A DNA stretch of 28,168 bases from Oribacterium sp. (lineage in GTDB: Bacteria > Bacillota_A > Clostridia > Lachnospirales > Lachnospiraceae), in NCBI GenBank assembly GCA_017940955.1, contig JAGAXP010000029.1, forward strand, positions 1 through 28,168. The letters run 5' to 3'. Below the pieces are notes generated by a model. That model was not told the DNA's origin and ran no database searches. It worked only from the letters and a program-made list of their open reading frames with translations. This document shows, piece after piece, positions 16,191 through 22,816 of the stretch (positions within the stretch are counted from its first letter, which is position 1; each line of letters starts with the position of its first letter). Both the position numbers and the translations under genes were made by a program.

Positions 16191-17330
16191 ATGAGTGGTT
16201 TGAGTATTATTATTCCGGTCTATAATGCTGAAAAGTATCTTGTGAGGTGCTTGGATTCAGTTTGCTCATTAAAAAATGATGTTTGTGTGATACTAATTGA
16301 TGATGGATCTACGGATAGTAGTGGAGAGATATGCGATTTATATGCTGAGAAAAATATACATTTTAGTGTCATGCATAATCGCAATGAAGGACTGGTACTT
16401 GCAAGAAAAAGAGGAATAGATTTAGTAAAGACAGATTATTTTTCATTCATAGATTCTGATGACTATATTGATTCTTATGCGTATGATGTTATGATTGATG
16501 AATTGTTAGCGGAAGCAAATAAGAATGCTGATATTTTATGCGTTGGAATGACCGAAGAGTATAAAGGAAAGTGTTATCCCAAACATAATAATTTTCCGCT
16601 AGGTATATATACAGGAGACTCGCTTAACGAATTATATAGTGAGATGCTGAGTAAAGGTAGCTTTTTTGATTTTGGTATATTGCCTAACACTGTCTGCAAG
16701 ATATATAAGACAGAATTTGTTAAGAATAACCCGATATCAATTAGTTCCAATGTAAGGATTGGAGAAGACGCGGATATGACTTTTCAGTTGATGGTCAAGG
16801 CCAAAGAAGTGTTAATATCGGATTATATTCCATATCATTATTGCCGTAGGGATGATTCGATGATGTGGAAGAAGATTGATTCAGAATCAATAAATTGTTT
16901 GGAAGAAGATTTAAGAAAAGCATTTTCTGAGATTCCCAATTGTTATGGACGTATGATTCAACAATTACATGATTACATGGCGTTTATTTCATTATTATGT
17001 GATCCTCAAAGACTATTTTGCAAAGACTCCTTTTTCGCAAATCATTATGACAGAATTGCGTTATACGGAGCAGGGGGTGTTGGAAAGGCAATAAAGTACG
17101 GAATGAATAATAATTTCCCTCTATGGGTAGATAGGAACTACAGTGAATATAGAAGAGACGAGGTGTTCCCTGTTGAAAGCCTGATCAGTAGTCAGGATAA
17201 ATATGACAAAGTATTTATTGCAATATCAAATGTAGATGTGTGCAAGAAAATAAAGGCATCATTGATTGATATGGGTATAAGAAAGCCAATTTATTATTAT
17301 CGATGCGAAGAGAGTATTGGAAAAAAATAG
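16191..17330 (+). CDS. GT2 glycosyltransferase with C-terminal Rossmann module
   Basis: 379 residues. Residues 1-about 230 are a GT-A fold, family GT2 enzyme: LSIIIPVYNAEKYLVRCLDS, ILIDDGSTDSSGEICD (35-48, donor-binding Asp), ARKRGIDLVKTDYFSFIDSDDYID (DxD-type site at 88-91) and RIGEDADMTFQLM (the ED motif with the catalytic base). The C-terminal 95 residues are the Rossmann-like module: RIALYGAGGVGKAIKYG, LWVDRNYSEY, YDKVFIAISNVDVCKKI. This is the only protein in the run where the module is at the C-terminus. It starts 3 bp after the GT4 gene, with GGGTAGATGA as a weak site. Sugar specificity is unknown. Confidence 0.9.
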   Translation: MSGLSIIIPVYNAEKYLVRCLDSVCSLKNDVCVILIDDGSTDSSGEICDLYAEKNIHFSVMHNRNEGLVLARKRGIDLVKTDYFSFIDSDDYIDSYAYDVMIDELLAEANKNADILCVGMTEEYKGKCYPKHNNFPLGIYTGDSLNELYSEMLSKGSFFDFGILPNTVCKIYKTEFVKNNPISISSNVRIGEDADMTFQLMVKAKEVLISDYIPYHYCRRDDSMMWKKIDSESINCLEEDLRKAFSEIPNCYGRMIQQLHDYMAFISLLCDPQRLFCKDSFFANHYDRIALYGAGGVGKAIKYGMNNNFPLWVDRNYSEYRRDEVFPVESLISSQDKYDKVFIAISNVDVCKKIKASLIDMGIRKPIYYYRCEESIGKK

Positions 17331-17442
17331 ACTAAATGTAAAGTAGGGGATGGTTTTTTAGTTTGTGAATGAAATATAGTAAATATGGGATGCTTCATAA
17401 GAAAAATATGTAGGTGTATTTGGTGAAAGAAGATAGTAATAG

Positions 17443-18591
17443 ATGAATCTAAAGTGTTGTAAGTGGGAAGAGTTTAAAAATATCGTCGTCGATGCGAATT
17501 CAAGATTGATAATGTTCGGCGCAGGCGCAATAGGACAGGTCTCTACGCTGGAGATTCTTAAAAATCTAGATTTATTAGATAAGATAGATTGTTATCTTGA
17601 TAATAATCCATTAATATGGGGATCTTACATTGAGTCAAGCGAAAGTAAATATAAAATTAAATCACCGCAATACTTGGAAGAGTGTTCTGATCAGACAGTA
17701 ATATTGCTTAATATCAGCCGTTTCCCGGAAGTTATTAAACAACTGGAAAATATGCCATGTACCCAAAATATGGATTGCTACGTTATGCCTATGATGTTGA
17801 TACATAATTTTTGCTTAGATAAATCAAAGGGGAATCCCGTATTGACAAAGGATGCGCTTATTCCAAAGAAACTTCACTATATGTGGCTTGGAAGGAATTC
17901 AATTCCGGAGAATTTGCAAAAGTGTATTAATAGCTGGAAAAAGTATTGTCCTGATTATGAAATAATAGAGTGGAATGAGGATAACTATGATATTACTAAG
18001 CATTCATATATGAAGGATGCATATGACATAGGTGCCTATGGATTTGTGCCTGATTATGCAAGAATAGATATCCTTTATAATGAAGGTGGATTTTATCTTG
18101 ACACTGATGTTGAGATAAAACGTAATATTGATGATTTAAGATATCAGCAGGCATTTTGCGGTGTTGAAAAATGGCAGATTATTAATTTCGGTGGATTGAG
18201 TGGTGCTGTCAAGGAGCATCCAATGCTAAAGGAATTTTTGGATTCAAGGCAGGAGGTAAGTTTTTTTAATCAGGATGGAAGTGTGAATAAGAATACTTGC
18301 GGGTTTTATGATACAAGGGTTGCAATTACTTGTGGATATAGAATAAATGGAGAAACTCAATGCATAAATGGTATGAATATTTATGCTTCAGATTATTTCC
18401 AGCCCTTTGACTATATGTCAGGAGTAATAAATGAGACAGAGAATACTCATTCTATACATTGGTTTAATGGTGGATGGTTAGATGAGAAAATGAAAAGACA
18501 AAACAAAGAGACAAAACGGTTATATTTAGATTTGTATAACAAGGCATTAGAAAACAGTCAAGATGGGCGTACTTGTTATAATAAACTATAG
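17443..18591 (+). CDS. Rossmann module plus GT32-type glycosyltransferase
   Basis: 382 residues. Residues 18-118 are the Rossmann-like module (RLIMFGAGAIGQVS, glycine loop 26-31; CYLDNNPLIWGSY; QTVILLNISRFPEVI). Residues 138-382 are a GT32 / capsular-polysaccharide-type GT-A enzyme: IPKKLHYMWLGRNSIPENL, WNEDNYDI, FVPDYARIDILYNEGGFYLD with DTD (220-222) as the metal-binding motif, and IHWFNGGW near the end. The family includes OCH1-type mannosyl- and alpha-galactosyl-transferases. It is the last gene of the glycan operon; its TAG at 18589-18591 abuts a glycogen-debranching remnant without an intervening terminator, so the operon end looks like a recombination junction. Confidence 0.88.
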   Translation: MNLKCCKWEEFKNIVVDANSRLIMFGAGAIGQVSTLEILKNLDLLDKIDCYLDNNPLIWGSYIESSESKYKIKSPQYLEECSDQTVILLNISRFPEVIKQLENMPCTQNMDCYVMPMMLIHNFCLDKSKGNPVLTKDALIPKKLHYMWLGRNSIPENLQKCINSWKKYCPDYEIIEWNEDNYDITKHSYMKDAYDIGAYGFVPDYARIDILYNEGGFYLDTDVEIKRNIDDLRYQQAFCGVEKWQIINFGGLSGAVKEHPMLKEFLDSRQEVSFFNQDGSVNKNTCGFYDTRVAITCGYRINGETQCINGMNIYASDYFQPFDYMSGVINETENTHSIHWFNGGWLDEKMKRQNKETKRLYLDLYNKALENSQDGRTCYNKL

Positions 18592-19065
18592 GTGTTTTTT
18601 GCATGTCCGGAGATGAGATGGGCGATACCCAGTCCGGCAACAACAACGCATACTGCCAGGACAACGAAACCACCTGGCTCGACTGGACAGGCCTTCAAAC
18701 CTACGATGATTTCCATAATTTCGTGAAAAACATCATCTCCTTCAGAAAAGCCCACCCTGTTCTCAGAAGCGAAGACTATTTCAGAGGCCATAACGGCACC
18801 GGCCACCCCGAGCTTTCCTTCCATTCGGATCCCCTGGCAGCTTGACATGAACGCCCCGACCCACGCCTTCGCCTTCATGTATGCCGAAGACCACAAAAAA
18901 TTCCATGTCAAAGAAGACAGCTACATCTACGTCATGGTAAACGCCCATTGGGAACCCCATACCTTTACCCTGCCCATAATCCCCGAGGGCCTCACCTGGC
19001 ACCTCGTGACCGAAAGCGCCGGCCGCTCCTACCCCGCCGGAAAGGAAAAAGACATGGGTTCATGA
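18592..19065 (+). pseudogene. glgX: Frameshifted internal/C-terminal fragment of a glgX-like gene
   Basis: The fragment reads MSGDEMGDTQSGNNNAYCQDN, then TTWLDWTGLQTYDD, as in the C-terminal third of GlgX/isoamylase-type debranching enzymes. It continues to FHSDP near 18835, where the frame is lost. The homology resumes one frame over (PWQLDMNAPTHAFAFMYAED … VMVNAHWEPHTFTLP … WHLVTESAGRSYP) and ends at a TGA at 19063-19065 before the usual C-terminal strand. It lacks the catalytic N-terminal two thirds, so it cannot be active. Base composition is much richer in G and C than the glycan genes before it, and similar to the glgX start at 26954. It marks the junction between the glycan operon and the ATPase array. 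Confidence 0.85.
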
Positions 19066-19102
19066 CATTTTTGGGGACAGTTGTTGCTCTGTCAAGAGAA
19101 AA

Positions 19103-19118
19103 TTGGTAGATCTATCAA
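19103..19118. repeat. Near-palindrome at the array boundary
   Basis: TTGGTAGATCTATCAA is a 16-bp near-perfect palindrome centred on AGATCT. It stands where the left terminator arm is found in the two later copies of the intergenic block. It may be a junction scar or an operator. Confidence 0.4.
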
Positions 19119-19160
19119 CCCCGGGTTAAGTGACCTTTTTCTTTTTTTATGCTAGACTTA
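19115..19160 (+). repeat. Intergenic block, copy 1 (left arm missing)
   Basis: From TCAACCCCGGGTTAAGTGACC through the T-run to ATGCTAGACT, this is nearly identical to blocks at 20923 and 22719. Copy 1 lacks the GGTCACTTA left arm, so it cannot form the terminator hairpin of the other two. This is what the first unit of a tandem duplication would look like. Confidence 0.8.
19130..19158 (+). promoter_or_regulatory. Candidate sigma-70 promoter, ATPase gene 1
   Basis: GTGACC (19130-19135, four matches to TTGACA) is followed by exactly 17 bp, then an extended -10, TGC-TAGACT (hexamer 19153-19158, four matches to TATAAT). The same sequence and spacing occur before the other two ATPase genes. Confidence 0.5.
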
Positions 19161-19224
19161 AGGCAGATTTTTGGGGAACAAATGACAGGTTCTTTTGACA
19201 CATAGGATGTGATTGGAGAAAAGA

Positions 19225-20901
19225 ATGGGACAGTATTTAAATCCGGGCAGTCAGAGATATCAAATGACTGTTAATTCAAAGATATTTGTGGATAAGACGG
19301 AAATGATCCGCTATCTCAATACCATTATCAATACACAGCAGCGGTTTGTCAGTGTTTCACGTCCCAGAAGATTTGGTAAGAGTGTAGCGGCTGATATGGT
19401 CTGTGCGTATTATGACAGGGAAGCGGAGGATAGGGATCTGTTCGTGAAAAGACTGATCGCAAAGTGTCTACCGATTAAGATAACGTCAAAAGAGATAACT
19501 TGGGATGAGTATCTTGGAAAGTTTGATGTTATTCGGATTGTTATGACGGATTTTATTAAGTCTGATCAGAATGTCAGTAATGGACTGTTAAAATTAAGCA
19601 GATTAGTCGTAAGAGACTTGGTCAAGAAATATCCGGATATAGATTATTATGACAAAGATGATTTAATTCAGTCTTTGCAGGATGTTTTTGATGATACAAA
19701 ACGTCAGTTTGTCATCGTGATTGATGAGTGGGATTCTGTGTTCCGTGAGAGGAAAGATGATAAAGAAGGGCAAAAGAAATATCTTGATTTTCTTCGTGAC
19801 TTGATGAAGGATAAGGCTTATGTTGCCCTTGCATACATGACAGGCATTCTTCCCATCAAAAAATACGGAAAGCATTCTGCTCTTAATATGTTTACCGAGT
19901 ATTCCATGATGTTTCCAAGGGAGCTGGCACCATATACCGGATTCACAGAAAAGGAAGTAATGGAGCTGGCTTATGAATATGACCGTGATTTTGAAGAGAT
20001 GAAAGCCTGGTATGATGGTTATGTTGTCAGCGGCATCATTCCTCCTGATCCGGAACATAAAGAACAGAAACTCACAGGCAGAACACCACAGTCGGTAAAA
20101 TATGCATTATATAGTCCCTTATCTGTTGTAGAGGCTACAACTACAGGTAAAATCATAGACTATTGGAATAAGACGGAAACCTTTGAAGCATTGGCCGAGT
20201 TTATAAATATAAATCTTGATGGCCTGAAGGATGCCGTAGCGCTTCTTATGGATGGCGGGCGACTTAAGGTCGATACATCAACATACCAGAATGATATGAC
20301 CACCTTCACCGGACGTGATGACGTTCTGTCACTTTTGATCCATCTCGGATACCTTGGGTTTGATGATGAAAAAAGTGAGGTATTCATACCGAACCGCGAA
20401 ATAATGGACGAGTTCAAGTCTTCCACAAAGGATGCGGAGTGGTTGGATACATTTGCCTCCTTCAGAACTTCGTTGGAGCTTGTAAAAGCTACCTGGGCAG
20501 AGGACAGTGATAAGGTGGCAGAGCTTCTTGAGAAAGCTCATAACAGAGCGGATAACAAAACCTATAACGATGAAGCGGCACTTAGTTATGCAATTCTGTA
20601 TGCATATTATGCTGCAGAAAAGTATTACACCATGCTTCCTGAACTGGATGCGGGGAAAGGGTATGCTGACAGGGTATATATTCCACGCCCGCAGTATGCA
20701 GACAAGCCGGTTCTTATAATTGAGTTGAAATACGAAAAGGATGTGGATGGCGCCATCGCACAGATCAAACGGCAGGAGTATCCGGACAGACTGGAAGCAT
20801 ATAGGGGAAATATCCTTCTTGTGGGGATAAACTACAATAGAGATGCTAAGAATACAAGTGATGAGTTTAAGCATCACACATGCGATATAGAAAGAGCATA
20901 A
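19225..20901 (+). CDS. AAA-ATPase-like / PD-(D/E)XK nuclease protein, copy 1
   Basis: 558 residues from ATG 19225 (GGAGAAAAG upstream); this start matches the other copies (MGxYLNPG), unlike an in-frame TTG at 19213. The N-terminal half is the AAA-ATPase-like domain of the type usually paired with DUF1703: a variant P-loop SRPRRFGKS lacking the first Gly, and Walker B VIVIDEWDSVF. The C-terminus is a PD-(D/E)XK-type nuclease fold: GYADRVYIP (Asp), VLIIELKYEK (the ExK pair) and QIKRQEYPDRL. The function of this family is not established; it is multi-copy in gut and rumen Firmicutes and Bacteroidetes, and roles in DNA recombination or defence have been suggested. It is cytosolic. The last 217 residues differ from copy 2 at only eleven positions by my count, against much greater divergence before that. 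Confidence 0.9.
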   Translation: MGQYLNPGSQRYQMTVNSKIFVDKTEMIRYLNTIINTQQRFVSVSRPRRFGKSVAADMVCAYYDREAEDRDLFVKRLIAKCLPIKITSKEITWDEYLGKFDVIRIVMTDFIKSDQNVSNGLLKLSRLVVRDLVKKYPDIDYYDKDDLIQSLQDVFDDTKRQFVIVIDEWDSVFRERKDDKEGQKKYLDFLRDLMKDKAYVALAYMTGILPIKKYGKHSALNMFTEYSMMFPRELAPYTGFTEKEVMELAYEYDRDFEEMKAWYDGYVVSGIIPPDPEHKEQKLTGRTPQSVKYALYSPLSVVEATTTGKIIDYWNKTETFEALAEFININLDGLKDAVALLMDGGRLKVDTSTYQNDMTTFTGRDDVLSLLIHLGYLGFDDEKSEVFIPNREIMDEFKSSTKDAEWLDTFASFRTSLELVKATWAEDSDKVAELLEKAHNRADNKTYNDEAALSYAILYAYYAAEKYYTMLPELDAGKGYADRVYIPRPQYADKPVLIIELKYEKDVDGAIAQIKRQEYPDRLEAYRGNILLVGINYNRDAKNTSDEFKHHTCDIERA

Positions 20902-20909
20902 TCTGATGA

Positions 20910-20956
20910 GGCCACTTACCGGTCAACTCCGGGTTAAGTGACCTTTTTCTTTTTTT
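20910..20956 (+). terminator. Intrinsic terminator after ATPase copy 1
   Basis: GGCCACTTA (20910-20918) pairs with TAAGTGACC (20935-20943) with one mismatch. An inner CCGG/CCGG stem extends it, and T5-C-T7 follows. The right arm doubles as the -35 of the next promoter. Confidence 0.85.
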
Positions 20957-20968
20957 ATGCTAGACTAA
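20923..20968 (+). repeat. Intergenic block, copy 2
   Basis: TCAACTCCGGGTTAAGTGACC, T-run, ATGCTAGACTAAA: the shared block before ATPase copy 2. With the left arm it forms a terminator. Confidence 0.85.
20938..20966 (+). promoter_or_regulatory. Candidate sigma-70 promoter, ATPase gene 2
   Basis: GTGACC (20938-20943), 17-bp spacer, extended -10 TGC-TAGACT (hexamer 20961-20966). It overlaps the terminator arm and T-run of the preceding gene. Confidence 0.5.
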
Positions 20969-21020
20969 AGCTAGAATTTTTGGATCTAAAGACAGATTCA
21001 TGTAGCTTGGGAGATGTGGT

Positions 21021-22697
21021 ATGGGCATTTATTTGAATCCGGGAAAAGAATTATATGAAGAAGCAGTAAATTCAGAAATATTCATTGATAAAACCGAAAT
21101 GATATTGTACCTGAATTCAGTTTTGAAGACAAAGAAGAAATATGTCAGCGTTTCGAGACCACGAAGGTTTGGAAAATCAATGGCTGCTGATATGATATGT
21201 GCCTATTATGACAGGGAGGCAGACAGCAGGGAGCTTTTTGAATCAAGGTTGATTTCTAAAAGCAAGCCTGTAAAGAATGGGACAAGGACATTATCCTGGG
21301 ATGAGTATTTGGGGAAGTTTGATGTTATCAGGATAGTGATGACAAAGTTTCTGAAGAAGGATGTTACCATAAGAAAAGCTCTGGAGAACATGCAGCGCCT
21401 TGTGATCAGAGATTACAAAAAGGAGTATCCCGACATAGATTATTTGAGCGATGATGACCTTATTCAGACATTGGACGATGTCTATTCAGAAATTGACAGA
21501 CAGGTAGTCATCGTTATTGATGAGTGGGATGCTTTTTTTAGAGAGCGAAAGGAAGAAAAAGAGGAGCATAAAGAGTATTTGGATTTTCTTCGCGACCTTA
21601 TGAAAGATAATGTTCATGTTGCTCTTTCATATATGACCGGAATATTGCCCATCAAGAAATACGGTAAGCATTCTGCTCTTAATATGTTTACAGAATACTC
21701 TATGATGTTTCCGAGAGAGCTGGCACCATACACCGGTTTTACAGAGAATGAGGTTAAGGAACTGGCTGTCAGGTATGGCCGTGACTACGATAGTATGAAA
21801 GCCTGGTATGATGGATATGTGGTTAGTGACATCATTCCCCCGGACCCCGATCATAGAGAGCAGAGAGCTACTGGAAAACGTCCGGAGTCTGTGAAATATT
21901 ATCTTTATAGTCCTTTATCTGTAGTTGAAGCAACAACTACAGGAATCATTAAGGATTATTGGAATAAAACGGAAAGCTATGAAGCTTTGGCTGACTATAT
22001 TGGAAAAAATCTTGATGGCCTGAAAGATGCCATAGCTCTTCTCATGGATGGTGGCCGACTTAAGATTGATACATCAACATACCAGAACGATATGACCACA
22101 TTCACCGGACGTGATGATGTGCTGTCGCTTCTGATTCATCTAGGATACCTTGGCTTTGATGATGAAAAAAGTGAAGTATTCATACCGAACCGTGAAATAA
22201 TGGACGAGTTCAAATCTTCTACAAAAGATGCTGAGTGGGTAGATGCATTTGCCTCCTTCAGAACTTCATTGGAGCTTGTAAAAGCAACATGGGCAGAGGA
22301 CGGTGATAAGGTAGCAGAGTTTCTGGAAAAAGCCCATAACAGAGCGGATAATAAAACCTACAATGACGAAGCGGCACTCAGCTACGCTATTCTTTATGCA
22401 TACTACGCGGCGGAAAAGTACTACACCATGCTGCCGGAAGTGGATGCAGGAAAGGGCTATGCAGACAGGGTATATATTCCACGCCCGCAGTATGTTGACA
22501 AGCCGGTTCTTATCATTGAGTTGAAATACGAGAAAGATGCGGATGGGGCTATTGCCCAGATAAAACGACAAGAATACCCCGAAAGACTTGAAGCGTATAA
22601 GGGGAATATCCTTCTTGTTGGGATAAACTACAATAGAGATGCTAAGAATACAAGTGGTGAATTTAAGCATCACACATGTGATATAGAAAGAGCATAA
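21021..22697 (+). CDS. AAA-ATPase-like / PD-(D/E)XK nuclease protein, copy 2
   Basis: 558 residues, the same length as copy 1 and colinear with it without an obvious gap. Motifs: SRPRRFGKS (variant P-loop), VIVIDEWDAFF (Walker B), GYADRVYIP and VLIIELKYEK (PD-(D/E)XK). The start ATG 21021 follows GGGAGATG. Residues 1-341 carry many substitutions relative to copy 1, especially around 10-45, 75-95 and 105-160, while 342-558 are almost identical. This is a mosaic pattern suggesting gene conversion of the nuclease end or selection for change in the N-terminal part. Both active-site sets look intact, so it is probably functional. Function is unknown as for copy 1. Confidence 0.9.
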   Translation: MGIYLNPGKELYEEAVNSEIFIDKTEMILYLNSVLKTKKKYVSVSRPRRFGKSMAADMICAYYDREADSRELFESRLISKSKPVKNGTRTLSWDEYLGKFDVIRIVMTKFLKKDVTIRKALENMQRLVIRDYKKEYPDIDYLSDDDLIQTLDDVYSEIDRQVVIVIDEWDAFFRERKEEKEEHKEYLDFLRDLMKDNVHVALSYMTGILPIKKYGKHSALNMFTEYSMMFPRELAPYTGFTENEVKELAVRYGRDYDSMKAWYDGYVVSDIIPPDPDHREQRATGKRPESVKYYLYSPLSVVEATTTGIIKDYWNKTESYEALADYIGKNLDGLKDAIALLMDGGRLKIDTSTYQNDMTTFTGRDDVLSLLIHLGYLGFDDEKSEVFIPNREIMDEFKSSTKDAEWVDAFASFRTSLELVKATWAEDGDKVAEFLEKAHNRADNKTYNDEAALSYAILYAYYAAEKYYTMLPEVDAGKGYADRVYIPRPQYVDKPVLIIELKYEKDADGAIAQIKRQEYPERLEAYKGNILLVGINYNRDAKNTSGEFKHHTCDIERA

Positions 22698-22705
22698 TCT
22701 AAAGA

Positions 22706-22752
22706 GGTCACTTACCGGTCAACTCCGGGTTAAGTGACCTTTTTCTTTTTTT
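22706..22752 (+). terminator. Intrinsic terminator after ATPase copy 2
   Basis: GGTCACTTA (22706-22714) pairs perfectly with TAAGTGACC (22731-22739). An inner CCGG stem extends it and T5-C-T7 follows. Confidence 0.88.
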
Positions 22753-22765
22753 ATGCTAGACTAAA
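22719..22765 (+). repeat. Intergenic block, copy 3
   Basis: The same TCAACTCCGGGTTAAGTGACC, T-run, ATGCTAGACTAAA block, here in front of the most divergent ATPase paralogue. Confidence 0.85.
22734..22762 (+). promoter_or_regulatory. Candidate sigma-70 promoter, ATPase gene 3
   Basis: GTGACC (22734-22739), 17-bp spacer, extended -10 TGC-TAGACT (hexamer 22757-22762). Identical in layout to the other two. Confidence 0.5.
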
Positions 22766-22816
22766 ACCAGAATTATTGAATTAAACAACAGATTCATGTT
22801 GCTGGGGAGATGGATT

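Noticed and set aside
8678..18591. Reading the repeated Rossmann modules as separate sugar dehydrogenases or epimerases
   Set aside because: They are only about 90 residues, lack catalytic Tyr-x3-Lys or similar residues, and several have degenerate glycine loops.
18576..19002. Two overlapping minus-strand ORFs across the glgX fragment
   Set aside because: High GC creates open antisense frames; the + strand fragment has unmistakable debranching-enzyme sequence.
20329..20877. Minus-strand ORF (182 codons) opposite ATPase copy 1, with a similar one opposite copy 2
   Set aside because: It is conserved only because the + strand coding sequence is conserved between the copies; no start signal or recognisable domain.
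19115..22765. CRISPR array, because of repeated blocks
   Set aside because: There are only three copies, separated by full genes of about 1.7 kb; no spacers and no cas genes.
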